Assembly (NCBI RefSeq): GCF_900101475.1
Contig: NZ_FMZV01000006.1
Span: forward strand, 168,634-232,633
DNA from: Ruegeria marina
GTDB taxonomy: Bacteria > Pseudomonadota > Alphaproteobacteria > Rhodobacterales > Rhodobacteraceae
DNA: 64,000 nucleotides
Direction: 5' to 3'
Position numbers and translations under genes: made by a program. The notes under the pieces are model-generated. The model was not told the origin of the DNA, made no database searches, and saw only the letters and a program-made list of their open reading frames with translations. Shown here piece after piece: positions 1-9,169 of the stretch; positions within the stretch are counted from its first letter, which is position 1; each line of letters starts with the position of its first letter.

Positions 1-2313
1 GATGGTAAAGACCTCGTCCACCTCCTTGAGGTTGGCATAAAGCGAGCCATGCTTCACATATGGTCCGAACCGGCCGATCCCGGCCTCGATCATTGCGCCG
101 TCTTCCGGATGCGGGCCCACTTCACGCGGCAGGTTTAGCAGCATGAGCGCCTTTTCGAGATCGAGATCATCCGCGGACCAGCCGCGCGGCAGGCTGGCGC
201 GGGGCGGTTTCTTGTTGTCCTCACTGACCTCGCCGCGCTGCACATAGGGGCCGAAACGCCCCGATTTCAGCCAGATCTCGTCGCCTGCATCCTCGCCCAG
301 CATCCTTTCGCCGCTTTCGTCGGCATCGCCGCTGAGCGGGCGGGTATACCGGCACTCGGGGTAATTGCCGCAGCCGACAAATCCGCCGGTACGCGAGGTT
401 TTCAGGTGCAGTTGCCCGGTGCCGCATTTGGGACAGATCCGCGGATCGGATCCATCCTCGCGCGGGGGGTACAACTGCGGGGCAAGCGCCTCGTCCAGCT
501 TGTCCAGCACTTCCGAGATGCGCAGTTCCGAGGTTTCGCTGATAGCGGCTGAAAAGTCGCGCCAGAACCGGCTCAGCAGGTCCTTGTAATCGCGTGATCC
601 GGCGCTGACGTCGTCGAGTTGCTCTTCCAGATTGGCGGTGAACTCGTAACCGACATACTGGCGAAAGAAGTTCAGAAGGAAGATGGTGACGATACGCCCC
701 TTCTCCTCGGGGATCAGCCGGTTCTTGTCCTTGCGGACATATTCGCGGTCCTGGATCGTGGTGATGACCGAGGCATAGGTCGAGGGCCGGCCGATGCCCA
801 GTTCCTCCATCCGCTTGACCAGCGTCGCCTCGGTATAGCGGGGCGGCGGCTGGGTGTGGTGCTGCAGCGCCAGCACCGACTCGTTCTCGGATAGGATCGC
901 CTCCTTGGCGATTTGGGTGCCTTCGGTCACGGATGCAGTGCCGGTTGCCTTGGCAAACTGTTCTGCAAGAGACGTGCGGGAAAACACGGCCTTTTCCCCC
1001 TGCATGATCTGCGGCAGGCGGGCGTCGTCGTCGCCTTCGACATCGTCGCGACCTTCCTCGTAAACGCGCAGGAACCCGTCGAACAGCACCACCTGACCTG
1101 TGGCGCGCAGGCCCACCTGGCCATCGGCGCTGCCGATCTCGACCGTGGTCCGCTCCAGCCGGGCTGCCGCCATCTGGCAGGCGATGGTCCGCTTCCAGAT
1201 CAGGTCATAGAGACGGCGCTGGTCCTCGTCCTTCAGCCTGAGCGCGGTGGCATCCTTGCGCATGTCGGTGGGCCGGATGCATTCATGCGCCTCCTGCGCG
1301 TTCTTCGCCTTGTTCTTGTACATGCGCGGGCTGTCGGGCACGTATTCCGAACCGTACCTGTCGGCAATCGCGTCGCGGGTGGCGGCAACCGCCTCGGGTG
1401 CCATGTCGATCCCGTCGGTCCGCATGTAGGTGATGTGCCCGGCCTCATAGAGCCGCTGCGCCGCGCTCATGCATTGGCGTGCACCCATGCCGAACTTGCG
1501 GCTGGCCTCCTGTTGCAGGGTCGAGGTCATGAAAGGGGCGGACGGGTTGCGCGCGGCCGGTTTCGCCTCGACCGACTGGATGGTCAGCGCCCGGCTGGTA
1601 ATCGCCTGCACCGCCAGTTCGGCCTGCGTGGCGTTCGTCAGGTCCATCCTGTCGAGCTTCGTGCCCGCCAGCGTGACCAGCCGCGCCTCGTAGCTCTGAC
1701 CGCGGGGGGTCTCCAGCAGCGCCTTGACCGACCAGTATTCGACGGGCTTGAACGCCTCGATTTCCATCTCGCGCTCGACGATCAGGCGCAGGCAGACCGA
1801 TTGCACTCGTCCCGCGCTGCGCGCGCCCGGCAGCTTGCGCCACAGCACGGGCGACAGGTTGAATCCCACCAGATAGTCGAGCGCCCGGCGGGCCAGGTAG
1901 GCCTCGACCAGCGGCATGTCGACCTGGCGGGGATGCTCCATCGCCTTGCTGACCGCATCCTTGGTGATTGCGTTGAACGTCACCCGGCTGACAGCGGTGT
2001 CCTTCTTGATCGAACGGCGCTTGGTCAGGGCTTCCTGAAGGTGCCAGCTGATCGCTTCGCCCTCGCGGTCGGGGTCGGTTGCGAGGATCAGAGCGTTGTC
2101 CTTGGCAAGCGCGTCGGCAATCGCCTTGACATGCTTGCGGCTGTCCGCCGACACCTCCCAGGTCATGTCGAAATCATGCTCGGGGTCGACCGATCCGTCC
2201 TTGGCCGGCAGGTCGCGCACATGACCATATGATGCCAGAACCGTGTAGTCCGAACCGAGATATTTATTGATCGTTTTGGCCTTGGCAGGGGATTCTACAA
2301 CAACAACAGGCAT
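1..2313 (-). CDS. topA: DNA topoisomerase I, 3' end off window
   Basis: Type IA topoisomerase that relaxes negatively supercoiled DNA. Seen: 771 codons without a stop from an ATG at 2313 to the window edge, so the C-terminus is missing. The N-terminus reads MPVVVVESPAKA, the Toprim acidic motif DPDREGEAI lies near residues 80-88, the active-site tyrosine sits in TYMRTD near residue 295, and a CPKCG zinc-ribbon segment follows the catalytic core, with lysine-rich repeats beyond it. It lies downstream of dprA on the same strand, 235 bases away, the usual alphaproteobacterial order. Those 235 bases hold no gene I can support. Family certain; only the far C-terminal repeats are unseen. Confidence 0.97.
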   Translation of the reverse strand, partial: MPVVVVESPAKAKTINKYLGSDYTVLASYGHVRDLPAKDGSVDPEHDFDMTWEVSADSRKHVKAIADALAKDNALILATDPDREGEAISWHLQEALTKRRSIKKDTAVSRVTFNAITKDAVSKAMEHPRQVDMPLVEAYLARRALDYLVGFNLSPVLWRKLPGARSAGRVQSVCLRLIVEREMEIEAFKPVEYWSVKALLETPRGQSYEARLVTLAGTKLDRMDLTNATQAELAVQAITSRALTIQSVEAKPAARNPSAPFMTSTLQQEASRKFGMGARQCMSAAQRLYEAGHITYMRTDGIDMAPEAVAATRDAIADRYGSEYVPDSPRMYKNKAKNAQEAHECIRPTDMRKDATALRLKDEDQRRLYDLIWKRTIACQMAAARLERTTVEIGSADGQVGLRATGQVVLFDGFLRVYEEGRDDVEGDDDARLPQIMQGEKAVFSRTSLAEQFAKATGTASVTEGTQIAKEAILSENESVLALQHHTQPPPRYTEATLVKRMEELGIGRPSTYASVITTIQDREYVRKDKNRLIPEEKGRIVTIFLLNFFRQYVGYEFTANLEEQLDDVSAGSRDYKDLLSRFWRDFSAAISETSELRISEVLDKLDEALAPQLYPPREDGSDPRICPKCGTGQLHLKTSRTGGFVGCGNYPECRYTRPLSGDADESGERMLGEDAGDEIWLKSGRFGPYVQRGEVSEDNKKPPRASLPRGWSADDLDLEKALMLLNLPREVGPHPEDGAMIEAGIGRFGPYVKHGSLYANLKEVDEVFTI

Positions 2314-2548
2314 TTATCTGAAAACCTCATTCATCGGACACGGCGCGTTCTATGGCGGGGCAACATGTGGCGTGCAAGACCAGATTGTCAATCTGTGCCG
2401 TTTCGGCACGGTTGCACAGTCCGAGTGTCGGGTTTTCAGGCAATCCGGCGGGCCGGTTTGCGGCGGTGCCGGCTAGGGCGCCGATTCATGAAGGGTGGAC
2501 GAGGCGGGCAGTCCGGCGCCATTTGCCGGAACCCCGTGCGCCGAATGT

Positions 2549-3712
2549 TCAGGTCGCGAGCGAAAGCAGGCCGCCGGCCTGCCGATTGATCTTGCCATCA
2601 AGTTCCAGGTCGACCAGGACCGGCCCGATCTCGCCGGGAGGCAGGGAAAGATCACGGATGAGTTGATCTTCGGCAACGGGTGAAGGCCCGAGCCGGTCCA
2701 GGATCTGCATATGCAGCCTTGCGGTTTCACGCAGGCTGCGCTTGGCCTGTGGTCCCGATGTGCGCTGTGGCGGATGACCGGTTTCCGCTCCGGCGGGCTG
2801 CCGACGCGGGGCGGGCGGGTTTGCCGGCAGGGCGGCAAGCACATCCTCCGCGTTGCGGACCAGTGTCGCGCCGTCGCGGATCAGCATGTTGCAGCCCGCT
2901 GCACGGGCATCGAACGGGTGACCGGGGACCGCCAGGACTTCGCGTCCCTGATCCAGCGCATCGCGCGCGGTTATCAGGCTGCCGGATTTGGCCGCCGCTT
3001 CTACCACCACCACAGCCTGCGCCAGGCCGGAGATGATGCGGTTGCGGCGTGGGAAATGCCTGGCCTGCGGGGCAAGCCGCATCGGTTGTTCCGACAGCCG
3101 CAACCCCCGGCGACCGATATCTTCGGCAAGGTGCATGTTCTCGGCGGGGTAAATGACATCGACGCCGCCGGCCAGGACGGCGATGGTACCGAAGGGCAGG
3201 GAACTCAGATGGGCCGCAGTGTCTATGCCGCGTGCCAGTCCGGAAATGACCGTGTAGCCTGCAGACTCGAGATCATGCGCCAACGCGCGCGCCATGCGCG
3301 TCCCCAGCGACGAAGCGTTGCGCGCTCCGACAAGCGCGATGGATGGGCGTTGCAGAAGCGAGACGTTGCCGATGGCCCAAAGCAATGGGGGAGCATCGGC
3401 AAGTTCCGCCAGATGCTCGGGGTAATCGCTGTCACCCAGGCACAAAAGCCGCGCTTGCGCGGCTTTTGCAGCCTTGAGTTCTGCTTCGACAATGCCGGGC
3501 GGGCATATTTCATATCCCTCGACCCCGGCGGCTTGCGCCACTTCAGGCAATGCGGCCAGGGCATTCTGCGCCGAACCGTGCTCGTGCATGAGGCGTCGGA
3601 AAGTGGTTGGACCAACCCTGCGCGAGCGCAAAAGGCGAAGCCACGAAAACCGGTCTTCTTCCGTGGTGGGTGGGAGTGGGGGGTGATAGGAAGAAAACTG
3701 TTCCTCGGTCAT
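2549..3712 (-). CDS. dprA: DNA processing protein DprA
   Basis: Binds incoming single-stranded DNA and loads RecA during natural transformation. 387 residues, a normal length. Seen: an N-terminal SAM/HhH-like region, then the Rossmann-like DprA core with ALVGARNAS, SGLARGIDTAAH, FPRRNRIISGLA and KSGSLITA, and a C-terminal winged-helix segment (about residues 325-387) with a DQLIRDLSLPPGEIGPVL helix pattern. The ATG at 3712 is preceded by a GGAG-like ribosome site. Upstream of topA on the same strand and probably co-transcribed. The start is plausible but was not tested against homologues. Confidence 0.95.
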   Translation of the reverse strand: MTEEQFSSYHPPLPPTTEEDRFSWLRLLRSRRVGPTTFRRLMHEHGSAQNALAALPEVAQAAGVEGYEICPPGIVEAELKAAKAAQARLLCLGDSDYPEHLAELADAPPLLWAIGNVSLLQRPSIALVGARNASSLGTRMARALAHDLESAGYTVISGLARGIDTAAHLSSLPFGTIAVLAGGVDVIYPAENMHLAEDIGRRGLRLSEQPMRLAPQARHFPRRNRIISGLAQAVVVVEAAAKSGSLITARDALDQGREVLAVPGHPFDARAAGCNMLIRDGATLVRNAEDVLAALPANPPAPRRQPAGAETGHPPQRTSGPQAKRSLRETARLHMQILDRLGPSPVAEDQLIRDLSLPPGEIGPVLVDLELDGKINRQAGGLLSLAT

Positions 3713-3934
3713 CCGTCGCTCCGCCTGTTTGCAAGAACAGGTTTACAACCCGGCCTGTTAACAGGCGGTGAATCAAAACAAATTCTCGGCACTTTTTTTC
3801 GGAATGCCCGAGGTTTTAAGTCAAGCGATTGAAAACAAGAGATTTTATCATCCGAGTGGAGGTGTGACGGGGATCTTGCGCGGCAATTCGGACGGAAAAC
3901 CCGGCCAACTGCGTTTACCTTGCCGTGCCGTCTG

Positions 3935-5356
3935 TCATGCCGCCGAACCGCCGACCGTCAGCCCGTCCATCAAGACCGTCGGTTGCCCGACGCCCACCGG
4001 AACCCATTGACCGTCCTTGCCACAGGTTCCCATGCCCGGGTCGAGCGCCATGTCGTTGCCCAGCCCCCGGATCCGTTTCAGCGCCGAAGGGCCATCGCCG
4101 ATCAGGGTGGCCCCTTTCACGGGGGCACCGATTTTGCCGTTCTCGACGCGGTAGGCCTCGGTACAGGAGAAAACAAACTTTCCATTGGTGATATCGACCT
4201 GGCCGCCGCCGAAGCCCACTGCCCAGATGCCGTTCTTGATCTCGGCAACCAGATCCGCGGGGTTGGCATCGCCGCCGAGCATCAGTGTGTTGGTCATGCG
4301 GGGCATCGGCTTGTGGGCATAGCTCTGACGTCGGCCATTTCCCGTGGGGGCGACTCCCATGAGGCGGGCGTTCTGACGGTCCTGCATGTAGCCGGTCAGA
4401 ATTCCGTCCTCGATCAGCACTGTCCGGCCCGAAGGTGTGCCCTCGTCGTCGATCGTGATCGAACCGCGCCGGTCGGGAAGGGTGCCGTCATCGACGACGG
4501 TGACGCCCCGCGCCGCCACCTGTTGCCCCATGAGCCCGGCAAATGCGGAGCTTCCCTTGCGGTTGAAATCGCCTTCCAGCCCGTGACCGATCGCCTCGTG
4601 CAGCAGGATGCCCGGCCATCCCGGCCCCAGGGCGACCTCCATCACGCCCGCGGGTGCGGGTACGGCGTCGAGATTTACCAAGGCAATTCTCAGGGCCTCG
4701 CGCACTTGCGCCTGCCAATACGAAGGGGCGATGAGCCCATCCAGCCCGATCCGGCCGCCGCCACCGGCGCTGCCGCTTTCGCGGCGTCCGTTGCGCTCGA
4801 CGATAACCGACACATTCACGCGGGTCATCGGCCTGACATCCCGCAAATGCACGCCGTCGGGTCGCAGGATCTCGATCTCCTGTAGACTGGCCGCGATCGA
4901 GGCGGACACCTGAACGACCCTTGGATCGAGATCCCGCGCAAACGCGTCGATTTCGCGCAAAGTCTCGATCTTTACCGGGAAAGGGGCGGAGTCGATGGGA
5001 TCATCTTCGGAATAAAGATGTCTGTTGGTCGGTTGCGGAGCCGCCGCAAGGGTGCCGCCACCCGCCTCGACGGCCAATCGCGCCGTTTCCGACGCGCGCC
5101 GCAATGCCGGTATCGAGACCTCGGTCGAATGTGCGTAACCGGCCACTTCGCCGCAAACCGCCCTCAGGCCGAAACCTTCGGAGGCATCGTAGGAGGCCGA
5201 TCGCAGGCGGCCGTCGTCAAAGCTGAGCGCCTCGGATTTTCGCCGTTCGACGAAGATTTCGCCGTCATCCGCGCCATGGGTGGACTGCCGCAGAACGGAC
5301 AGTGCCTCGTCCAGCGGAAGCGATGTTTCAAAGGGGCGGAAAGGGTCTTGCGCCAT
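3935..5356 (-). CDS. tldD: Metalloprotease TldD
   Basis: TldD/PmbA-type zinc protease subunit; with TldE it degrades small or unfolded peptides and matures some modified peptides. 473 residues from the ATG at 5356, close to the 481 of E. coli TldD. A longer frame reaches 5464 but would run across an FNR-type palindrome, so I prefer 5356. Seen: the zinc motif HEAIGHGLEGD near residues 259-269 (HExxxH), the downstream GNGRRQSYAHKPMPRMTN segment and C-terminal GPSALKRIRGLGNDMALDPG. No tldE in this window. Divergent from the cytochrome oxidase operon with 177 bases between start codons. Confidence 0.94.
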   Translation of the reverse strand: MAQDPFRPFETSLPLDEALSVLRQSTHGADDGEIFVERRKSEALSFDDGRLRSASYDASEGFGLRAVCGEVAGYAHSTEVSIPALRRASETARLAVEAGGGTLAAAPQPTNRHLYSEDDPIDSAPFPVKIETLREIDAFARDLDPRVVQVSASIAASLQEIEILRPDGVHLRDVRPMTRVNVSVIVERNGRRESGSAGGGGRIGLDGLIAPSYWQAQVREALRIALVNLDAVPAPAGVMEVALGPGWPGILLHEAIGHGLEGDFNRKGSSAFAGLMGQQVAARGVTVVDDGTLPDRRGSITIDDEGTPSGRTVLIEDGILTGYMQDRQNARLMGVAPTGNGRRQSYAHKPMPRMTNTLMLGGDANPADLVAEIKNGIWAVGFGGGQVDITNGKFVFSCTEAYRVENGKIGAPVKGATLIGDGPSALKRIRGLGNDMALDPGMGTCGKDGQWVPVGVGQPTVLMDGLTVGGSAA

Positions 5357-5374
5357 GGATTGCGGCCTCGTCGT

Positions 5375-5388
5375 TTGATCCAGATCAA
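5375..5388. promoter_or_regulatory. Perfect FNR/FnrL-type box
   Basis: TTGATCCAGATCAA is an exact match to the FNR-family consensus TTGAT-N4-ATCAA. It lies between divergent tldD (18 bases upstream of its start) and ctaC (145 bases upstream of its start). In Rhodobacterales FnrL controls several respiratory genes under low oxygen (established knowledge). Control of the oxidase operon from this site is inference; the position would suit an upstream activating or repressing site for ctaC. Confidence 0.75.
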
Positions 5389-5533
5389 AAATAGCGTCTG
5401 TTTGACGCAAGCATTTTGCTTTATCTGCCCCCCGGAATATGATTTTTAACGCGACCAAAGACAACGGGCGGAGTGGATTTGATTCACTATCTGCCCGTTC
5501 AGGGACGCAAAGATCAAACGATCAGGACAGAAC

Positions 5534-6370
5534 ATGAAGAACGCTTTGACGCTTTCGGCGCTTCTCGCCACATTCACCGGTCTCCCGGCCGTGGCGCAGG
5601 AACTTGAAATCATCGGGAAACCGACGGATGCAGCCATGGGGTTCCAGCCGGCTGCTACCGAGCTGGCCCGCGAGTTGCAGTCGCTCGACCATATGGTGCT
5701 GATCATCATCACTGCCATCTGTATCATGGTCGCCGGCCTTCTGGTCTGGTGTATCGTGCGTTTCAACAGCCGCGCGAATCCGAACCCTGCCAAGTTCTCG
5801 CACTACACCCCGGTTGAAGTTCTCTGGACCGTTGGCCCGATCATCATCCTGGTGTTCATCGGGGCGTTCTCGCTGCCGGTTCTGTTCAAGAACCAGGAAA
5901 TTCCGAATGCCGATATTCACATCAAGGTAACCGGTTACCAGTGGTACTGGGGATACGAGTACACCGACGAGGGCTTCGGTTTCGAAAGCTTCTTGCTGGC
6001 CAAGGATTCGCTGGCCGAGCACGGCTATTCCGAGGATGAATACCTGCTGGCAACCGACACCGCCGTCGTGGTCCCGGTCGGCAAGGTCGTGGTCATGAGC
6101 GTGACTGGCGCCGATGTCATCCATTCCTGGACCATTCCGGCTTTCGGTGTGAAGCAGGACGCCGTTCCGGGCCGTCTGGCGCAACTTTGGTTCGCTGCAG
6201 AAAAGGAAGGCGTCTACTTCGGCCAGTGTTCCGAACTTTGCGGCAAGGATCACGCCTATATGCCGATCACGGTCAAGGTCGTGAGCGAGGCGGAATACGC
6301 CAAGTGGCTGGAGTCGGCCAAGGAAGAGTATGCGGGCGTTCCGCAGTCCTTCCAGGTAGCCTCCAACTGA
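5534..6370 (+). CDS. ctaC: Cytochrome c oxidase subunit II
   Basis: CuA-bearing subunit that accepts electrons from cytochrome c for the aa3-type terminal oxidase. 278 residues. Seen: a signal peptide with a small-residue cleavage region before QELEIIG, two membrane helices (about residues 55-80 and 95-118), the aromatic loop [10 protein letters not shown], and the CuA ligand set in [11 protein letters not shown] and [15 protein letters not shown] (Cys-x3-Cys, His, Met). First gene of ctaC-ctaB-small ORF-ctaG-ctaE. Subunit I (ctaD) is absent from the window, as is common in alphaproteobacteria. Also called coxB. Confidence 0.97.
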   Translation: MKNALTLSALLATFTGLPAVAQELEIIGKPTDAAMGFQPAATELARELQSLDHMVLIIITAICIMVAGLLVWCIVRFNSRANPNPAKFSHYTPVEVLWTVGPIIILVFIGAFSLPVLFKNQEIPNADIHIKVTGYQWYWGYEYTDEGFGFESFLLAKDSLAEHGYSEDEYLLATDTAVVVPVGKVVVMSVTGADVIHSWTIPAFGVKQDAVPGRLAQLWFAAEKEGVYFGQCSELCGKDHAYMPITVKVVSEAEYAKWLESAKEEYAGVPQSFQVASN

Positions 6371-6374
6371 TCCG

Positions 6375-6398
6375 TTTCCGGCAGGTCACCTGCCGAAA
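6375..6398 (+). other. Intercistronic hairpin after ctaC
   Basis: CGGCAG / CTGCCG arms with a 5-base loop, flanked by TTTC and GAAA, begin four bases after the ctaC stop. There is no T-tract, so it is more likely an mRNA-stabilising or partial-attenuation element that could raise ctaC over ctaB output than a full terminator. Function is inferred. Confidence 0.5.
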
Positions 6399-6455
6399 CC
6401 AGACTGACACAGGCTGCGCGGAGATCGCGCAGCTTTCGCCCCAAGAGACCATTGC

Positions 6456-7412
6456 ATGAGCGACGCAAGCATCAACGCAAGCCCTTCCCGGATCGCGAGC
6501 CGGCAGGACGAGGCCGGCTTTGGCGATTATTTCGCGCTGCTGAAACCGCGGGTGATGTCGCTTGTCGTGTTCACGGCACTGGTCGGTCTTGTCGCCGCGC
6601 CTGTGCCGGTCCATCCGTTCATCGCCTTTTGCGCCATCTTGTTCATCGCGATCGGCGGTGGCGCTTCGGGCGCGCTCAACATGTGGTGGGATTCGGATAT
6701 CGACCGGATCATGAAGCGTACCAGGAAGCGCCCGATTCCGGCCGGCAAGGTGGAACCGGGAGAGGCGATGGCGTTTGGCCTGGCGCTGTCCGGGCTGTCG
6801 GTGATGATGCTCGGTCTCGCGACCAATGTCTTTGCCGGCGCCTTCCTAGCCTTCACCATTTTCTTCTACGTGGTGATCTACACCATGTGGCTGAAGCGGA
6901 CGACTCCGCAAAACATCGTCATCGGCGGAGCTGCCGGTGCGTTTCCGCCGGTGATCGGCTGGATTGCCGCGACCGGCGACATGTCGGTCGAACCCTGGCT
7001 GATGTTCGCCCTCACCTTCATGTGGACCCCGCCGCATTTCTGGGCGCTGGCGCTGTTCATGCGGTCCGACTATGATGATGCCGGCGTTCCCATGCTGACT
7101 GTGACGCACGGGCGTCGCGCCACACGGGTTCATATTCTCGTATACACGATCCTGCTTGCGCTGCTGGCGCTGGGCACCGCTTTCTCGGATATCGGCGGGC
7201 CGGTCTATCTGGCCGTGGCCCTGGTTCTGAATGCGCTGTTCCTGATGGGAGCGATCCGCATCTGGCGCCGGGACGAGGCAGCGTCCGAAGCCGACAATTT
7301 CCGGACCGAACGGGGATTCTTCAAGCTGTCCCTGCTGTACCTGTTCCTGCATTTCGGCGCGATCCTGGTCGAGGCCATCCTGAAGCCCTACGGGCTGGGA
7401 GGCTGGCAATGA
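6456..7412 (+). CDS. ctaB: Protoheme IX farnesyltransferase (heme O synthase)
   Basis: Adds a farnesyl group to heme B to make heme O, the precursor of heme A for aa3 oxidase. 318 residues. Seen: multiple membrane helices and the UbiA-family aspartate motifs NMWWDSDIDRIMKRT (about residues 84-98) and the second polar loop near LKRTTPQNIVIGG. It follows ctaC after 85 bases and overlaps the next small gene by an ATGA. The plus-one frame also stays open but lacks family motifs. Confidence 0.96.
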   Translation: MSDASINASPSRIASRQDEAGFGDYFALLKPRVMSLVVFTALVGLVAAPVPVHPFIAFCAILFIAIGGGASGALNMWWDSDIDRIMKRTRKRPIPAGKVEPGEAMAFGLALSGLSVMMLGLATNVFAGAFLAFTIFFYVVIYTMWLKRTTPQNIVIGGAAGAFPPVIGWIAATGDMSVEPWLMFALTFMWTPPHFWALALFMRSDYDDAGVPMLTVTHGRRATRVHILVYTILLALLALGTAFSDIGGPVYLAVALVLNALFLMGAIRIWRRDEAASEADNFRTERGFFKLSLLYLFLHFGAILVEAILKPYGLGGWQ

Positions 7413-7576
7413 GCCTGAGACCGCCCCATGAACTGCATCAGCGACGCTTTGGCCGCAACCTTGGCGTTGGGCTCACGCTGGCAGCTTTGATCGTCATCAT
7501 CTTCGGTCTGACCGTAGTCAAGGTGACCCGCGGGGATTTCGAACCGCCGCGTGGCAATGTGGAGGTGCAGAACTGA
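7409..7576 (+). CDS. Small membrane protein, CoxF-like
   Basis: 55-residue protein starting MSLRPPHELHQRRFGRNLG, then one hydrophobic helix (about residues 20-39) and a polar tail ending NVEVQN. Its ATG overlaps the ctaB stop (ATGA) and its TGA overlaps the ctaG ATG (TGATG), so translation is probably coupled on both sides. A small ORF at exactly this place between ctaB and ctaG is known in rhizobia as coxF. Synteny rather than sequence supports that name, so no symbol is given. A role in oxidase assembly is inferred. Confidence 0.85.
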   Translation: MSLRPPHELHQRRFGRNLGVGLTLAALIVIIFGLTVVKVTRGDFEPPRGNVEVQN

Positions 7577-8151
7577 TGGCTCTGAAAGGACCTCAGAAGA
7601 CGGTTGTGCAACTGGTTTCCGTCGTTTTCGTGATGGGGGCGCTCGCCTGGGCGTCTGTCCCGTTCTACGACTGGTTTTGCCGGGTAACAGGCTTTGGCGG
7701 GACGACAGGTGTCGCCGAGGCGGCTTCGGACAGCATTCTTGACCAGACGATCAAGGTGCGTTTCGACGCCTCCAAGGAACGCGGAATGCCGTGGGAGTTC
7801 CGGCCCGTCCAGCAGGAAATGGAACTGCGCATCGGTGAAACCGGTCTGGCCTTCTACGAAGCGTACAACCCGACCGACCGGCCGGTCGCCGGGCAGGCGT
7901 CCTATAATGTCGCGCCCTATTCGGCCGGCGGCTATTTCGACAAGATCGCCTGTTTCTGCTTCGAAGAACAGGTTCTGCAACCGGGCGAACGGGTTCAGAT
8001 GCCGGTCAGCTTCTTTGTCGATCCCGAGATCGTAAACGACCGGGACGGGAAATATGTGCATACGATCACGCTGTCGTATACATTCTACGAAATCGATCTG
8101 CCCGAGGGCTATGCCGCCCTCGATAAGCAGACGGAAACCAATACGAACTAA
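7576..8151 (+). CDS. ctaG: Cytochrome oxidase assembly protein CtaG (Cox11)
   Basis: Copper chaperone that inserts CuB into oxidase subunit I. 191 residues: an N-terminal membrane anchor (about residues 12-30), the periplasmic segment with VPFYDWFCRVTGFGG, and the copper-binding motif CFCFEEQ near residues 118-124 followed by MPVSFFVDPEI. This matches the Cox11 family in length and motif. Translationally coupled to the upstream small gene and 22 bases before ctaE. Confidence 0.96.
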   Translation: MALKGPQKTVVQLVSVVFVMGALAWASVPFYDWFCRVTGFGGTTGVAEAASDSILDQTIKVRFDASKERGMPWEFRPVQQEMELRIGETGLAFYEAYNPTDRPVAGQASYNVAPYSAGGYFDKIACFCFEEQVLQPGERVQMPVSFFVDPEIVNDRDGKYVHTITLSYTFYEIDLPEGYAALDKQTETNTN

Positions 8152-8173
8152 CGCCGCGAGGTGAGGGACACTG

Positions 8174-8989
8174 ATGGCACACGCTAAGAACCACGATTAT
8201 CATATTCTTGCCCCGTCGATCTGGCCGCTGGTCGGCTCGATCGGTGGTTTCGCCATGCTGTTCGGAGCCGTGCTCTGGATGCATGGCATTACGGCCTGGC
8301 TGTTCTGGGCCGGCTTGGTGGCCGTGCTTTACGTCATGTTCGCCTGGTGGTCCGAAGTGGTCGCCGAGAGCCGTCAGGGCGATCACACGCCGGTTGTCCG
8401 GATCGGGCTGCGCTACGGCATGATCCTGTTCATCATGTCCGAAGTGATGTTCTTCTTTGCCTGGTTCTGGTCCTTCTTCAAACATCGCATGTATCCGATG
8501 CAGGACTATGTCGGCACCGAATATGTCGCTCCGCACATCCATGCCGTTGATCCGTTCCATCTGCCTCTGATCAACACGCTGGTTCTGCTTCTGTCGGGCT
8601 GCGCGGTCACCTGGGCGCACCACGCACTGGTTCACAACAACGACCGCAAGGCGCTGATCCAGGGCCTTTCCATCGGTATCGTGTTGGGTGTCGCCTTTAC
8701 CTTCCTGCAAGGCTATGAATATGCGGAACTTCTGCTGCATGAAGACTGGACCTTCGGCGGCGACCAGTTCTATTCGAACTTCTTCATGGCGACCGGCTTC
8801 CACGGTATGCATGTGATCATCGGTACCATCTTCCTGGCCGTCTGTCTGCTGCGGGCGCTCAAGGGGGACTTTACGCCCGAAAAGCATATCGGTTTCGAAG
8901 CCGCCGCATGGTACTGGCACTTCGTCGACGTGGTCTGGCTGTTCCTGTTCTTTGCGGTCTACGTCTGGGGACAGGCGCCGTATCTCTAA
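8174..8989 (+). CDS. ctaE: Cytochrome c oxidase subunit III
   Basis: Third core subunit of the aa3 oxidase, which stabilises proton pumping. 271 residues, seven predicted membrane helices. Seen family segments: [11 protein letters not shown] at the N-terminus, [20 protein letters not shown] near residues 75-95, and the C-terminal [11 protein letters not shown]. Last gene of the operon, followed at once by an intrinsic terminator. Also called coxC. Confidence 0.97.
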   Translation: MAHAKNHDYHILAPSIWPLVGSIGGFAMLFGAVLWMHGITAWLFWAGLVAVLYVMFAWWSEVVAESRQGDHTPVVRIGLRYGMILFIMSEVMFFFAWFWSFFKHRMYPMQDYVGTEYVAPHIHAVDPFHLPLINTLVLLLSGCAVTWAHHALVHNNDRKALIQGLSIGIVLGVAFTFLQGYEYAELLLHEDWTFGGDQFYSNFFMATGFHGMHVIIGTIFLAVCLLRALKGDFTPEKHIGFEAAAWYWHFVDVVWLFLFFAVYVWGQAPYL

Positions 8990-9014
8990 GCTGGGGTCCG
9001 GATCCGAATGATGG

Positions 9015-9043
9015 AAGGCCGCCTTTCGGGCGGCTTTCTTTTT
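9015..9043 (+). terminator. Intrinsic terminator after ctaE
   Basis: AAGGCCGCC and GGCGGCTTT form a 9-pair stem (one G-T pair) around a TTTCG loop, followed by CTTTTT. It starts 26 bases after the ctaE stop and closes the oxidase operon, leaving SURF1 as a separate or read-through unit. Confidence 0.85.
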
Positions 9044-9127
9044 GACCCGGACGACTTTGGTGGATGCCGAATTGCATCCGATACAATTGTGCGGTTGCAA
9101 ATTCTGGGTCTCCCAACATAACAAGGC

Positions 9128-9148
9128 ACCGGCCCTGAACGGGCCGGT
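9128..9148 (+). other. Hairpin in the surf1 leader
   Basis: ACCGGCCC and GGGCCGGT form a perfect 8-pair stem with a TGAAC loop, 22 bases before the surf1 ATG. No T-tract follows. It could be a second weak terminator or a leader structure affecting surf1 translation; the function is not known. Confidence 0.45.
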
Positions 9149-9169
9149 CATCATCCTGCCGGAGCCACC

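Noticed and set aside
913..2232. 439-codon plus-strand frame opposite topA
   Set aside because: topA on the minus strand is unambiguous (Toprim, active tyrosine, zinc ribbon).
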